A stretch of 64,000 bases of DNA from the NCBI GenBank assembly GCA_030655135.1, contig JAURWC010000084.1:124001-188000 (forward strand), read 5' to 3'. Under the pieces are notes generated by a model. That model did no database searches, was not told where the DNA came from, and saw only the letters and a list, made by a program, of their open reading frames with translations. The position numbers and the translations under genes were made by a program. Below, piece by piece: positions 1 to 8,932 of the stretch (position 1 is its first letter; each line of letters opens with the position of its first letter). Source of the stretch: Hyphomicrobiaceae bacterium. Its GTDB lineage: Bacteria > Pseudomonadota > Alphaproteobacteria > Rhizobiales > Hyphomicrobiaceae.

Positions 1-423
1 GACAGCTGCTGCATCCACCCGCCCTGGCACAAACCCGGCAATTTGCTCGGCCAAATCCGCCGGCGATTGCGCCATTGCGGTCCGGTAGGCGCGAAAGCGC
101 TCGTAGAGCCCGGCCGCCGACCGCTTCACCTTCTTGCCCACCGACAGATCGCCGACACCCATTTCGCGCATGCTGTCGTCCATGTCCGTCACGAAGGTTT
201 CCATGACGCGCTGCGCAATACGATCGGCTTGCGGCCCCGCGCCCTTCAGCCGATCGATCACCACGAACAAATGCAACGCAATCATTTCGTAGCGGCCCTC
301 CGGCGTGTCCTCTACGCCGCAGCCGGAGTAAAACACCGGCTGCCGCGCCCCGGTCACGATCGCGCCATAAAGCTCCTTTGCTTTACAACGGTCTTCGCTG
401 CGCGTCTTCAACCAGTTAAGCAC
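1..423 (-). CDS. Ubiquinol-cytochrome c chaperone (CBP3/UQCC1-like), 3' end outside the window
   Basis: The minus strand reads open from a GTG at 423 to the window edge (141 codons, no stop), so the C-terminus is missing. The protein starts VLNWLKTRSEDR and contains GRYEMIALHLFVVIDRL and MDDSMREMGVGDLSVGKK, typical of the ubiquinol-cytochrome c chaperone domain. In mitochondria CBP3 helps cytochrome b synthesis and bc1 complex assembly; a similar role at the inner membrane is inferred. The GTG start is supported by AAGGA about 9 bases upstream. It is divergent from a bamE-like gene, a pairing common in Rhizobiales. An ORF on the opposite strand over the same bases is a shadow. Confidence 0.85.
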   Translation of the reverse strand, partial: MLNWLKTRSEDRCKAKELYGAIVTGARQPVFYSGCGVEDTPEGRYEMIALHLFVVIDRLKGAGPQADRIAQRVMETFVTDMDDSMREMGVGDLSVGKKVKRSAAGLYERFRAYRTAMAQSPADLAEQIAGFVPGRVDAAAV

Positions 424-524
424 GATTCACATCCTTGTCGGCGCAAGCATCGCAGGTGCCCCACGGCTGGGGACGACCCGCAACGCTTCGTTGAATTTCG
501 CTGGGCTTGGAGCTAATCGAGCGC
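424..524. promoter_or_regulatory. Divergent intergenic region between the bc1 chaperone and bamE
   Basis: About 100 bases separate two divergent genes and should carry both promoters. I see no clear -35/-10 pair or operator. A GGAG at 509-512 lies 12 bases before the ATG at 525 and may be a weak ribosome binding site for bamE. Confidence 0.35.
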
Positions 525-1058
525 ATGGGTCAAATGAAAACTGAGTCTGCCGACGAAAGTGCCGTGGGACCGGCCGACGCCTCATCCCCAGCGCGCGTCA
601 ACCGCTCGCTGGCCAGTGGCTGGTTTTATCACTTCGCTTTGCCGCTGGTCGCAGCAATTGCTGTAACGGCCTGTTCCGAACAGGTTACGGTTCGCGGCGC
701 GGCCCTGCGCGAAACGGACCTGCAGCAGATCCAGCCTGGCGTCGGCCAGGAACAAGTTCGAATGGCCCTCGGCACGCCGACGACCACTACGACCACCGGC
801 GCAGGCAACGTTTATTATTATATTTCAAGCAAGGAAACTCAGACGGCATTTTTTAAACCGACAGAGGTCGATCGCAAGGTCATCGCCGTCTACTTCTCGC
901 CGATGGGTTCCGTGGAACGCGTGGCAAATTACGGTATGCAGGACGGCAAGGTCATCGACGTCAGCACACGCAAGACACCCGCGCCGGGCTCGCGCGACGA
1001 GAACATGGTCAAACAGCTGTTCCGCAACCTCGGACAGAAGCAGCTCTTCGGCGAATAG
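525..1058 (+). CDS. bamE: Outer membrane assembly lipoprotein, BamE (SmpA/OmlA) family
   Basis: BamE is a small lipoprotein of the BAM complex that inserts beta-barrel proteins in the outer membrane. From the ATG at 525 the product is 177 residues: a roughly 30-residue polar leader, a hydrophobic stretch ending in a lipobox (AVTAC, Cys about residue 50), then the SmpA/OmlA fold with LQQIQPGVGQEQVRMALGTP, VYYYIS, and VIAVYFSPMGSVERVANYGMQDGKVID. These match the usual GxsteeVxxxLGxP and W/YYY..F.d.g.v motifs. The leader before the signal segment is longer than normal, so the true start is uncertain; TTG 507 and ATG 534 are alternatives. BamE beside the bc1 chaperone is a common alphaproteobacterial arrangement. 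Confidence 0.85.
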   Translation: MGQMKTESADESAVGPADASSPARVNRSLASGWFYHFALPLVAAIAVTACSEQVTVRGAALRETDLQQIQPGVGQEQVRMALGTPTTTTTTGAGNVYYYISSKETQTAFFKPTEVDRKVIAVYFSPMGSVERVANYGMQDGKVIDVSTRKTPAPGSRDENMVKQLFRNLGQKQLFGE

Positions 1059-1214
1059 GACTTATCTCCGACTCGACATAACTCCGCCTTTGTATATTAA
1101 ATGCAGAAGTAATTTCGGGAATGTCGCAGGTAAGTCATTCAGCTCATCGATAAGAACGACGTCATCGTCCATCGCTTCACCAAAGCTTGGGCCAGGGGCG
1201 ATATCGCTGAAACC

Positions 1215-1559
1215 ATGCGGTACATCGCGCAAGATTGCGCCTACGCCTTGCACATTTCCAACGAGGCTTTGCCGTTTGCCGGCGAGACGGTTGGCCGCGA
1301 CAATATCGAGGCCACGCTTCATCACATCCGCCAGAAATTCGACTACCTGCTGTACCGCCCTTTCAACATGCACGAAGGCGGGGACCAGGTCCGGCTGCAG
1401 GTGGAGTTCATGTACCGCCACCGCGCCAGCGGCGAGATGCTTTCGGGCCACTTCCGCCTGGTCCTTAAATTTCGCGACGGCATGATCGTTCGCGGCGACG
1501 AATATCACGATCGCGCGCGCATCGAGGCCTTCATGCGACTGATAGCCAGCGAAGCCTAA
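1215..1559 (+). CDS. NTF2-like (SnoaL/ketosteroid-isomerase fold) protein, 5' end disturbed
   Basis: The 114-residue frame from ATG 1215 is a small cone-fold (NTF2-like) protein of unknown ligand: FNMHEGGDQVRLQVEFMYRHRASGEMLSGHFRLVLKFRDGMIVRGDEYHDRARIEAF is the usual beta-sheet with the closing xxDxARIEAFM helix. The same frame is open upstream to a TAA at 1131 and encodes QLIDKNDVIVHRFTKAWARGDIAETM, which is the expected first helix of the fold, so ATG 1215 lies inside the domain. No ATG, GTG or TTG exists between the stop and 1215. The likely true start, ATG 1121, is in another frame. The gene is either frameshifted, initiated at a rare codon (ATT 1137), or the sequence has an indel. Confidence 0.6.
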   Translation: MRYIAQDCAYALHISNEALPFAGETVGRDNIEATLHHIRQKFDYLLYRPFNMHEGGDQVRLQVEFMYRHRASGEMLSGHFRLVLKFRDGMIVRGDEYHDRARIEAFMRLIASEA

Positions 1560-1608
1560 AGGTTGTCAGAGATCCCGGTTCCGGTAAGAACGGGCGCGCA
1601 AGAGCAGC

Positions 1609-1791
1609 TCAAAGCTCGCTAACTGGCTCACGCTTGCCCTGGCGCTCGCGCCGCAAGGCCCAGTCCGCGCCGCCTGCCCTATCAACGCGGTCAAGCCCGT
1701 TGGCGCTGTCGCCTTCACTCGCGGGCTCAGACACATTGGCCCTGTCACGGGCCGGCCCCATGGCCAACAACGCGGCCAACGCAACTACCAT
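1609..1791 (-). CDS. Possible small secreted protein, no known family
   Basis: A 60-residue minus-strand frame from ATG 1791 begins MVVALAALLAMGPARDRA, resembling a short signal peptide, followed by a charged hydrophilic tail ending KREPVSEL. A TTG at 1803 adds four residues. A purine-rich AAGGGGG lies upstream near 1815. It falls in an otherwise empty 400-base gap between the NTF2-like gene and hppA. No homology is recognised and it could be chance coding in GC-rich DNA. Confidence 0.35.
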   Translation of the reverse strand: MVVALAALLAMGPARDRANVSEPASEGDSANGLDRVDRAGGADWALRRERQGKREPVSEL

Positions 1792-1904
1792 CGATCTCAA
1801 CACGGCATCCCCCTTTGCTGGTGCTGGTCCTACCTGAAAACCCCTGCGATTTCGTTAGATGGTAACGGTGGATTCGGTTGTCACCGGGGTGACAAGGCGG
1901 CAGC

Positions 1905-1933
1905 AAAAAGGCCCTGCAAATGCAGGGCCTTTT
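1905..1933 (-). terminator. Rho-independent terminator of hppA
   Basis: A perfect inverted repeat with 13-base arms (1906-1918 and 1921-1933) and an AA loop lies 25 bases beyond the hppA stop. Read on the minus strand, the GC-rich stem ends in five U, as expected for an intrinsic terminator. Because the stem begins with a run of four A/T on the other side, it may work in both directions. Confidence 0.85.
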
Positions 1934-1957
1934 CTCGATCAACGATGTATTCCGGCA

Positions 1958-4150
1958 TCAGCCGTGGGCAAGAACGGCCAGTAACAACAGGGCCACGATA
2001 TTTGTGATCTTGATGGCTGGGTTAACGGCCGGTCCCGCGGTGTCCTTATATGGGTCACCGACGGTGTCGCCGGTCACGGACGCCTTATGCGCTTCCGTGC
2101 CCTTCATGTGCTTGACGCCGTCCTTATCGACGAAGCCGTCCTCGAACGACTTCTTGGCGTTGTCCCAGGCGCCGCCGCCCGAGGTCATCGAGATGGCAAC
2201 GAAGAGACCCGTGACGATCACACCGAGCAGCATGGCGCCGACGGCCGAGAACGCGGCACCCTTGCCCGCGATCGCGTTGATGCCGAAGAACAGCACCACA
2301 GGCGACAGCACCGGCAGCAGCGACGGCAGGATCATCTCCTTGATCGCAGCCTTGGTCAGCAGGTCGACAGCCGCCGCATAGTCCGGGCGATCAGTGCCCT
2401 TCATGATGCCCGGCTTCGCCTTGAACTGGCGGCGAACCTCTTCGACGATCGCGCTGCCTGCGCGGCCCACGGCCGTCATGGCCATGCCACCGAACAGGTA
2501 GGGGATGAGACCGCCGAGCAGCAGGCCAACGACCACGTACGGATTAGCCAGCGAGAAGTCGACCAACAGCTTGCCGCTGGAAACCTCGGCCGCATTCAAC
2601 GTCAACCCCTTGAAGAAGGCGAACGCCGTCGAGCCGTCTTTGTTGGCCTCCGTGATGAAGTGCTGCAGGTCGTAGTTATAGGCTGCAAACAGCACCAGCG
2701 CGCCAAGGCCCGCCGAACCGATGGCGTAGCCCTTTGTAACGGCCTTCGTGGTGTTGCCCACCGCGTCGAGCGCGTCGGTCGACCGGCGCACTTCCTTCGG
2801 CAGACCCGCCATTTCGGCGATGCCGCCGGCGTTGTCCGTCACCGGGCCGAATGCGTCGAGCGCAACGATCATGCCGGCAAGACCCAACATCGTCGTTGTC
2901 GCGATCGCCGTGCCGAACAGGCCGCCGAGGTTGTAGGTCGCCAGGATGCCGCCGACGATTGCCAGCGTCGGCAATGCCGTCGACTCCAGCGAGACAGCGA
3001 GACCCTGGATCACGTTCGTGCCATGGCCCGTTACCGAGGCTTGGCTGATCGAACGCACCGGACGATAGCCGATGCCCGTGTAGTACTCCGTAATCCAGAC
3101 GATGAGACCGGTCAGCAGGAGACCGACCAGGCCGCACAGGAACAGGTTCCAGCCCGTCAGCACTAGTCCGGCCGCCGTACCGACTTCGCCGAAGCCGCCA
3201 AGCACGTACTCAGTTGCCACATACAGACCGCCGATCGACAGGACCGCCGAAGCGATGACGCCCTTGTACAAGGCGCCCATGATCGAGCCGTTGGCACCGA
3301 GGCGCACGAAGAACGTGCCGATGATCGACGTGACGATGCACGCGCCGCAGATGGCGAGCGGGTAGACCATCAATGCCGCTAGGTTTGGCTGACCGGCAAA
3401 GAAGATCGCCGCCAGAACCATCGTTGCAACGACGGTCACGGCATACGTCTCGAACAGGTCAGCTGCCATGCCGGCGCAGTCGCCAACGTTATCGCCGACG
3501 TTGTCGGCAATCGTTGCCGGGTTGCGTGGATCATCTTCCGGAATGCCGGCTTCGACCTTGCCGACGAGATCGCCGCCGACGTCTGCACCCTTGGTGAAGA
3601 TGCCGCCGCCGAGACGCGCGAAGATCGAGATCAGCGACGCGCCGAAGCCGAGCGCGACGAGCGCATCGATGACGGTGCGGTCAGCAGGCTGATGCCCGAG
3701 CGGTCCGATCAGAACCATGTAGTAACCGGCAACGCCAAGCAGCGCGAGGCCAGCAACGAGCATGCCCGTCACCGCGCCAGACTTGAAAGCGATGTCGAGA
3801 CCCTTGGCTAGCGAAACGGTCGCGGCCTGTGCCGTGCGCACGTTGGCGCGAACGGACACGTTCATGCCGATATAGCCGGCAAGGCCCGAGAGAACGGCGC
3901 CCGTCAGGAAGCCGAACGCGACAGGCGCGCCCAGAAGAACCCAGGCCAGCACGAAGATGACGGCACCGACGATGGCGATGGTCGTATACTGGCGGTTGAG
4001 ATAGGCCGTCGCGCCTTCGCGAATGGCCCCTGCGATTTCTTGCATGCGGGCATTGCCCGCGTCCGACTTCATGACCGCCTGGATCGTGAAGACAGCATAG
4101 AGGATCGACAACGCCCCGCAGGCGATGATCCCCCAGAGAATTTCCGTCAT
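1958..4150 (-). CDS. hppA: Membrane-bound proton-translocating pyrophosphatase, K+-independent type
   Basis: This 730-residue integral membrane enzyme couples PPi hydrolysis to H+ pumping across the inner membrane (or intracellular vesicles), saving energy from biosynthetic PPi. The family signatures are present: [11 protein letters not shown] with the acidic [20 protein letters not shown] segment that binds Mg-PPi, and [19 protein letters not shown]. The last motif has Lys at the first and Thr at the second of the two positions that separate the classes (K..T rather than A..A), which is diagnostic of K+-independent pumps. The C-terminal [22 protein letters not shown] is also typical. Length is normal (about 700). 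Start ATG 4150 precedes EILWGI; a strong terminator follows the stop. Confidence 0.97.
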   Translation of the reverse strand: MTEILWGIIACGALSILYAVFTIQAVMKSDAGNARMQEIAGAIREGATAYLNRQYTTIAIVGAVIFVLAWVLLGAPVAFGFLTGAVLSGLAGYIGMNVSVRANVRTAQAATVSLAKGLDIAFKSGAVTGMLVAGLALLGVAGYYMVLIGPLGHQPADRTVIDALVALGFGASLISIFARLGGGIFTKGADVGGDLVGKVEAGIPEDDPRNPATIADNVGDNVGDCAGMAADLFETYAVTVVATMVLAAIFFAGQPNLAALMVYPLAICGACIVTSIIGTFFVRLGANGSIMGALYKGVIASAVLSIGGLYVATEYVLGGFGEVGTAAGLVLTGWNLFLCGLVGLLLTGLIVWITEYYTGIGYRPVRSISQASVTGHGTNVIQGLAVSLESTALPTLAIVGGILATYNLGGLFGTAIATTTMLGLAGMIVALDAFGPVTDNAGGIAEMAGLPKEVRRSTDALDAVGNTTKAVTKGYAIGSAGLGALVLFAAYNYDLQHFITEANKDGSTAFAFFKGLTLNAAEVSSGKLLVDFSLANPYVVVGLLLGGLIPYLFGGMAMTAVGRAGSAIVEEVRRQFKAKPGIMKGTDRPDYAAAVDLLTKAAIKEMILPSLLPVLSPVVLFFGINAIAGKGAAFSAVGAMLLGVIVTGLFVAISMTSGGGAWDNAKKSFEDGFVDKDGVKHMKGTEAHKASVTGDTVGDPYKDTAGPAVNPAIKITNIVALLLLAVLAHG

Positions 4151-4320
4151 TGTGTGCGTTCCCCTTTAGAGGCCAGGTATTAGTTATTGAATTCGGTCCA
4201 GCGCTCGCGGCGAGACCGGCCAGTCGCCCCCGAAAGCGAGTCGAGCGGCCGGACCATGCCAAAACGGCCTCCCAGTTGCAACTCGGGCACTATAGTTACC
4301 CTGTAGTCAAATAGACGAAA

Positions 4321-4346
4321 CAGCGGCGATCCGGAGATCGCCGCTG
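4321..4346 (-). terminator. Hairpin after the His/Tyr/Gly-rich secreted protein gene
   Basis: Perfect 11-base arms (4321-4331 and 4336-4346) with a CGGA loop lie 27 bases past the stop of the upstream minus-strand gene. On that strand the stem is followed by TTTCGTCT, a weak U tract. It lies upstream of hppA and probably insulates the two. Confidence 0.7.
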
Positions 4347-4372
4347 CCGCAATGTCAGAACTATTGAGATAA

Positions 4373-4765
4373 TTAGCGTCCGCGGCGGTGGTGCCGATGA
4401 TGCCGGTGATGATGCCGATGCCCGCCCCAGCCCCGGCTATAGCTACGGTAGCGGTACCGCGGCGCATAGTAAGTTGGGCCGTAGTCGTAGTAATCGTCAT
4501 CATAATAGTCGTCGCCGTAGCCGTATGAGGGTCCGCCGTAGTACCCCCAACCCGGTCCGACATAGAAGCCAGCGCCGCCGAAGCCGAAGCCGCGGCCAAA
4601 TCCGTGATGGTGGTGGTGTCGGCCGCCAGCTTGCTCAACCGGGCTGGTCACAGCCGGCATCGCCGCTTTTGCGCCGGGACCCGGAGCCGCTGCTGCGAGG
4701 ACGGGAGTTGCGCTGGCGCCTGCGATCGTGCCGAGCGCAATGATGGTGGTTGCTAGCCAACGCAT
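4373..4765 (-). CDS. Secreted His/Gly/Tyr-rich protein of unknown function
   Basis: The 130-residue product has a clear signal peptide (MRWLATTIIALGTIAGASA, cleavage near ASA-TPVLA). The mature part is low complexity: a natural five-His run, a Gly/Phe segment, an acidic Asp/Tyr segment (residues about 83-95), then Arg/Tyr and a His/Arg-rich tail. Similar short exported proteins with GYYGG and HHH runs are widespread in Rhizobiales and have no assigned function. Metal binding by the His clusters is possible but only inferred. Composition, not motifs, drives the call. Confidence 0.75.
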   Translation of the reverse strand: MRWLATTIIALGTIAGASATPVLAAAAPGPGAKAAMPAVTSPVEQAGGRHHHHHGFGRGFGFGGAGFYVGPGWGYYGGPSYGYGDDYYDDDYYDYGPTYYAPRYRYRSYSRGWGGHRHHHRHHRHHRRGR

Positions 4766-4992
4766 TGCTATGCCTCATTGATAAGTGCCGTCGGGCCGAC
4801 CGGCCTCGCGGCGTTCCGTTGCAATTGCCGTACTCGGCGTCATGTTGGTCAGGGAGTGGCTTGCATGACGCCATCGACAATTAAATACCGATGCGTATGG
4901 AATGTTCCCGTGCGTGATCCAGATTGCGCCTTGCGCAAGAAAAACTGCGCCTGCATACGTCGACGATACCATCAGCGAGGGAAAGCCTGCCA

Positions 4993-6015
4993 ATGTTGGA
5001 CCCAGCGCACGACGACTTGAGCCGCAACGCCGTGGCGAACATCGCGAAGGCCTTCGGTTCCGATCCCGAAAAAACTGCCGCCGCCGCCCGCAGCGTAACG
5101 TCTGCGCTGACCGATAACATGGCGCGCGTGGCATCTTCCCGAAGCGGGCTGGCAGATCTCGTCGAGATCATCGGCGCTCCCGGCCGGAGTGCCTATCTCC
5201 AGCCCGGCGTGCCGTTGAATAACCCTCAGATAGAAGCCGACGGCATCGGTATCCTATCTCAGATCCTGGGCTCCCCCGACAAAAGCCGCGCTGTGGCGGC
5301 ACGCGCGGCAAAGCAATCGGGCCTCAGCCCTGACCTCGTGAAGGCTATGCTTCCGTCGATTGCCGCAGTGGTGATGGGCAGCCTGTCCACCAAGACTCAG
5401 GCGGCCTTCGGCGACATTCTGAAAATTCCCGGCCTGGATGAAGTTGCCCGCGAGGCCCGTGACGAGATGGGCGGCGGCGGCCAGCTGGCGCCCCCGCAAT
5501 ACGGCAGCCCGCTGCCGCTTCCAGGCGAGCCGCCCCGGCGCTACAGCCCGGCGCCAAACCCGGATTGGACAGGCAGTACAGGCCGCACGGGCGCGCAGCC
5601 CGCTCCGCAGGCACCTTCACCTGCGCCGTCCGGAGGGAGCATGCGCCAGCAGAGCCCGCTTCCGATCCCCGGGGAGGACGTTCCCGGCATGGGGCGCCAC
5701 GAGGACAACCCGTACGGCGATCTGTCTGACATCCTGCGCCGTGGCGGTTTTCGTCTGCCCGGCGGCTTCCGCGTGCCTGGCGGCCAGCAACAGCCCCGCG
5801 GCGGCGCGGCCCGGCCGTCGCCCCGTGATTATCCCGACGAGGGCAGCGCCGGCGGCGGAGGCGATCTGCTCGGCAACATCATCCGCAACGTTCTGGGCAG
5901 CGTCCTAGGTGGCGGCCGCGGCGGCGGCATCGTCAGCTGGATCATCCGCTTCGTGATACTTCGCTACGCGGCGAAGTTCCTGCCAACCATTCTGCGGCGC
6001 ATCCTCGGCGTCTGA
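4993..6015 (+). CDS. DUF937 (YidB-like) family protein with Pro/Gly linker
   Basis: The product is 340 residues from ATG 4993, which has AGGGA about 10 bases upstream; a longer in-frame reading from 4924 is not favoured. Residues 1-165 form an all-helical DUF937 domain (ADGIGILSQILGSPDKSRAVAARAAKQSGLSPDLVKAMLPSIAAVVMGSL). Residues about 175-290 are Pro/Gly/Arg-rich and probably disordered. The C-terminus (about 295-340) is GGGDLLGNIIRNVLGSVLGGGRGGG then a hydrophobic helix IVSWIIRFVILRYAAKFLPTILRRIL that could bind membrane. DUF937 proteins have no firmly assigned role. The gene stands alone and ends at a strong hairpin. Confidence 0.8.
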   Translation: MLDPAHDDLSRNAVANIAKAFGSDPEKTAAAARSVTSALTDNMARVASSRSGLADLVEIIGAPGRSAYLQPGVPLNNPQIEADGIGILSQILGSPDKSRAVAARAAKQSGLSPDLVKAMLPSIAAVVMGSLSTKTQAAFGDILKIPGLDEVAREARDEMGGGGQLAPPQYGSPLPLPGEPPRRYSPAPNPDWTGSTGRTGAQPAPQAPSPAPSGGSMRQQSPLPIPGEDVPGMGRHEDNPYGDLSDILRRGGFRLPGGFRVPGGQQQPRGGAARPSPRDYPDEGSAGGGGDLLGNIIRNVLGSVLGGGRGGGIVSWIIRFVILRYAAKFLPTILRRILGV

Positions 6016-6039
6016 CGCCGGTGCCTCAAACCATAACGG

Positions 6040-6074
6040 CAACGGCCGCAGCGTGGGCTACGCTGCGGCCGTTG
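6040..6074. terminator. Bidirectional hairpin terminator
   Basis: A perfect 15-base stem (6040-6054 with 6060-6074, loop GGGCT) lies 25 bases after the DUF937 stop and 43 bases before the stop of the convergent gene at 6117. The U tract is poor, but the position between convergent genes supports a terminator. Confidence 0.75.
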
Positions 6075-6116
6075 TCATGCTCTAGAGAGAGATAGAGACA
6101 AACTTGTCAGTCCGTA

Positions 6117-6461
6117 TCAGCGGCAGGGCCTCGCCTCGACGCTGCATTCCCAACCGCCGCCACCAGCGCTCTTGCAGGTCATCTTCTTGCCGCCGGCTTT
6201 GCTGTAACGGGCCCAGTTCGACCCGTACTCGAAATCCGTGAAGCTCGACCAAGAATTGATGGCGTCGCGTTCAGCCTTTGCACGCGTCGGCTGCGTCGTG
6301 CTGCTGCCGTAGTGATAGTGGTCCACGAAACACGTTAGCCCGCGTTCCTTGCGCCAATCGTGCGACGACGCAAATCCTGTTTCGTCCGCCATTGCGGCCG
6401 ATGCTCCGCAAAAAGTTGCGAGCGCAACCGCCGCACCTGCCGCGAACGTTTTGATGCTCAT
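6117..6461 (-). CDS. Secreted protein of unknown function, 114 residues
   Basis: A signal peptide (MSIKTFAAGAAVALATFCGASAAMA, cleavage after AMA) is followed by an approximately 89-residue mature domain with four Cys (LTCFVDH, MTCKSAG, WECSVEARPC) that could form two disulfides. WRKERGLTCFVDHYHYGSS and RAKAERDAINSWSSFTDFEYGSNW are the most distinctive stretches; the latter resembles a short motif (A...AI..W) of small periplasmic proteins in Rhizobiales. No function can be assigned. It is convergent with the DUF937 gene. Confidence 0.8.
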   Translation of the reverse strand: MSIKTFAAGAAVALATFCGASAAMADETGFASSHDWRKERGLTCFVDHYHYGSSTTQPTRAKAERDAINSWSSFTDFEYGSNWARYSKAGGKKMTCKSAGGGGWECSVEARPCR

Positions 6462-6610
6462 ACCTGGCCCCTTTTTCCCGACTTTTGACGCCGGGCCGGA
6501 GTTTGCCAGATTCTGAGTGTTAGCCGAGGCCGTTGATCAGCTTCCCAACAGAATCGTAGCCGGCGCGGTAATCGCACCACAGGCCGCAGACGGACCACGA
6601 CGAGTTGTTT

Positions 6611-6958
6611 CTACTTGACGGCAACAACCGCAATTTCCACCAACATGCGGGGATCGACCAGCTTTGCTTCGACGCAGGCGCGCACCGGCGCGTCCTTGCC
6701 GCCGACCCAGGCGATCCAGGCCTCGTTCATGGCTTCGCGCAGCCGGATATCGGCCAGCCAGATCGTTGCAGACACGATGTTGGAGCGGGTGGTGCCGCAC
6801 AGCGCCAGCAAGCGATCGATCTCGGCCAGGACTTCTTCCGTTTGCCCCTTCACGTCGCGCGACAGGTCGGTTGGCACGATACCGGCGGTGTAGATCGTGC
6901 CGTTCGCCTCCACGGCCTTGGAATAGACGCTCGAGCTTTCGTGACGCGTAATCGGCAT
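6611..6958 (-). CDS. RidA/YjgF/UK114 family protein
   Basis: The 115-residue protein is a chorismate-mutase-like trimer subunit. YTAGIVPTDLSRDVKGQTEEVLAEIDRLLALCGTTRSNIVSATIWLADI and APVRACVEAKLVDPRMLVEIAVVAV match the family, and the Arg of PVRACV aligns with the Arg that binds the carboxylate in RidA imine/enamine deaminases. The residue before the helix and the VEI ending are also conserved. RidA proteins hydrolyse reactive 2-aminoacrylate-type enamines, but several subgroups (Rid4-7) have other substrates, so only the family is certain. It stands alone. Confidence 0.9.
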   Translation of the reverse strand: MPITRHESSSVYSKAVEANGTIYTAGIVPTDLSRDVKGQTEEVLAEIDRLLALCGTTRSNIVSATIWLADIRLREAMNEAWIAWVGGKDAPVRACVEAKLVDPRMLVEIAVVAVK

Positions 6959-7043
6959 GAGGAAACGGGCTCCGGGATAAGGCTGATAAGGCCGCCCTCA
7001 TAGCAGTCCCGTCCGCTAAAGCAACCAGCCAGCCGCTTCCGTT

Positions 7044-7790
7044 TTATTGAGGCGCGGCCGGTGGCTCGGCGGGTGTCTCTGCGGGAGCGGACGTTGGAGG
7101 GGCCTCAGCTCCCGGCACCGGCTCTGCAGGTGCCGTCTGCGCTGGCACATCCACCACCGGCGGGGCCACGCTGACCTCGGCGAGGGGCGGCACGTCTTCC
7201 GGCCGCTTGGCCGCAACGCCAACCTCGTACAGCGACTTGCCCTCGCTCGACAGGCCCTTCAGCGTGCTGGACCCGTCCCGCCAGACGGACACGATCGCCG
7301 ACAGCTTCTTGTCGCGCACGAGGGCCTCCAGGTCGAGTCCCTTGCCCTCCGGCACGAAGAACCGTTCCAGGCCATACACGACACGGAACTCGCCCATCGT
7401 GGCACCGTCGGTCGAGGCCGCGCGCAATACCCTGTCGATACGGCCCTTGAGCGTCACTCCGCCCGGAATGTTGGTGGCGTACTCACCTGAATAGGAAAAG
7501 TTGGCATACTGCCAGTCGCCCTTCGGCCCTGGCACCACGGTCACGAACACATCCTGTCCGATGACCGGCTCCGCGCCGTACCAGACCTTGATCGTCGAGA
7601 TTGGGTATCCGAGGATGACGTAGTCGCCTTGGAACAGACTGCGCGGGTCGACCGGAATGACCTCCAGCACCACGTCTGTCCCCGACCGCAAACGTCGCTC
7701 GTGATCCCAAACCATGTAGCCCAGCGCCGCCAATTGCAGCGCGGCCACGATGCCGATCGACAGCGTCCTGTTTCGCAATGGCCCGATCAT
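7044..7790 (-). CDS. GDYXXLXY family protein with a Pro/Ala tail
   Basis: The 248-residue product starts at ATG 7790, overlapping the stop of the upstream gene in an ATGA; this fixes the start. Residues 9-26 form one membrane helix, then the defining GDYVILGY motif (residues about 55-62) follows PVDPRSLFQGD. A predicted extracytoplasmic beta domain runs to residue about 190 (VYGLERFFVPEGKGLDLE). The last 50 residues are Pro/Ala/Glu-rich and probably disordered, which is longer than usual. GDYXXLXY proteins nearly always follow a DUF2157 membrane protein, as here, implying a joint membrane function that remains unknown. Confidence 0.88.
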   Translation of the reverse strand: MIGPLRNRTLSIGIVAALQLAALGYMVWDHERRLRSGTDVVLEVIPVDPRSLFQGDYVILGYPISTIKVWYGAEPVIGQDVFVTVVPGPKGDWQYANFSYSGEYATNIPGGVTLKGRIDRVLRAASTDGATMGEFRVVYGLERFFVPEGKGLDLEALVRDKKLSAIVSVWRDGSSTLKGLSSEGKSLYEVGVAAKRPEDVPPLAEVSVAPPVVDVPAQTAPAEPVPGAEAPPTSAPAETPAEPPAAPQ

Positions 7791-8932
7791 GCCTGCACCT
7801 CCGTAGCGCCTTGCCGCGCGTGCAGCCGGTAGGCAACCACCGCCAGCGCCGCCACGAGTACCGCCGCCGACAGGAAGAATGCCGACGTCGAAAGCAGCGA
7901 TCCGATTGTCTTGAAATAAAGCCCGAGGATCTCGACCGAGAACGCGACGTAGCCGATCCAAACGATGCTGGGATTGCTCGTCCTCAGCCCCCACACGACC
8001 GCGCCAATCGCCAGGCCGAGCGTAAACACCGCGATCGGCACCAAACCGTTCATGTAGGGCTGAGAGCCGTATCCCGGGACATCGTTGAAGAATTGCAGGG
8101 AGAACAGTCCGAAGAACGCGACGATGGCGCCGTAGCCGAGCAGCACCGGACTGATCCGGTGCAGCGCCTCCACCGCACGCTCCCCGAACACGCCCAGCAC
8201 CGCGACGGCGAGCCCGAGTTGCACGAGGATCCAGCCGCCGGTCACGAAGTCGACGCCAAACAGGTCATGGCGATGCGGCCCGCCGGCCAGCAGCGCTGCG
8301 TGGATGACGAAAGCAGTCAGCGCCAGGCCGGACAGGTGCACGCCCGGCCACCACCGCTGCGCGTAGAACGCCGCCGAGACGGCTGCCCAGCCGATCAGCG
8401 CTTCCCAGTACACCGTGTTCGTGATGGCAAATTCCCAGCCGCCCCACAGCACCACCAGCACCATGGCCAGCGCGAGGGCTGCATTGGACCGTGCCAGCAC
8501 GCCCGCTAACAAGGCACCCGCTGCCCACATGGCAACGGCATGCGGCGGATACCCGCCCAGGTGGTACATCTGTCCGATCAGCATGATGCTGGCACCGAAC
8601 GCGGCCACACCGGCAAGTACGGCGGCATGCCCGAAGGCCTCATACCCCTTGGCGAACAGCACGGCAGAAGCCGCGTAAGACGCAGCCACCGCCGAAAAGA
8701 GCAGCGCAAGCCGCAGCGAATTCGGCATGTCCTGCCAGTTCGAGGCAACGAACGTCATGATGGCAAAACCGAGCAGTATGGCGGCTAGCGTCGCCAGCAC
8801 CTGGGCCAGCCCCATGCCGCCTTTGGCATTGGCGGCATCCCGCAGGATCGCGGCTTCCCCGTGCGGGGTAACCCATCCGGCCTCACGCCACCGCGGCAAG
8901 TCCGCAGCAAGACGCTTCTCGTAGCCTCTCAT
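7787..8932 (-). CDS. DUF2157 multi-spanning membrane protein
   Basis: From ATG 8932 (GGAG 10 bases upstream) the product has 381 residues. The N-terminus (MRGYEKRLAADLPRWREAGWVTPHGEAAILRD) is the soluble DUF2157 helix; it is followed by about 11 hydrophobic segments, including the well-conserved ASNWQDMPNSLRL and MLIGQMYHLGG loops. An upstream in-frame start at 9001 has no ribosome binding site. It is translationally coupled to the GDYXXLXY gene (4-base overlap). Function is unknown; the conserved pair suggests a membrane complex. Confidence 0.88.
   Translation of the reverse strand: MRGYEKRLAADLPRWREAGWVTPHGEAAILRDAANAKGGMGLAQVLATLAAILLGFAIMTFVASNWQDMPNSLRLALLFSAVAASYAASAVLFAKGYEAFGHAAVLAGVAAFGASIMLIGQMYHLGGYPPHAVAMWAAGALLAGVLARSNAALALAMVLVVLWGGWEFAITNTVYWEALIGWAAVSAAFYAQRWWPGVHLSGLALTAFVIHAALLAGGPHRHDLFGVDFVTGGWILVQLGLAVAVLGVFGERAVEALHRISPVLLGYGAIVAFFGLFSLQFFNDVPGYGSQPYMNGLVPIAVFTLGLAIGAVVWGLRTSNPSIVWIGYVAFSVEILGLYFKTIGSLLSTSAFFLSAAVLVAALAVVAYRLHARQGATEVQA

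Noticed and set aside
2087-3166. 359-codon plus-strand ORF inside hppA
   Set aside because: It is antisense to an unambiguous, fully conserved pyrophosphatase; its His/Arg/Gln-rich sequence is typical of GC-rich shadow frames.
7791-7994. Longer start for the GDYXXLXY gene
   Set aside because: The extension overlaps the DUF2157 gene by 200 bases; ATG 7790 with ATGA coupling is clearly the real start.
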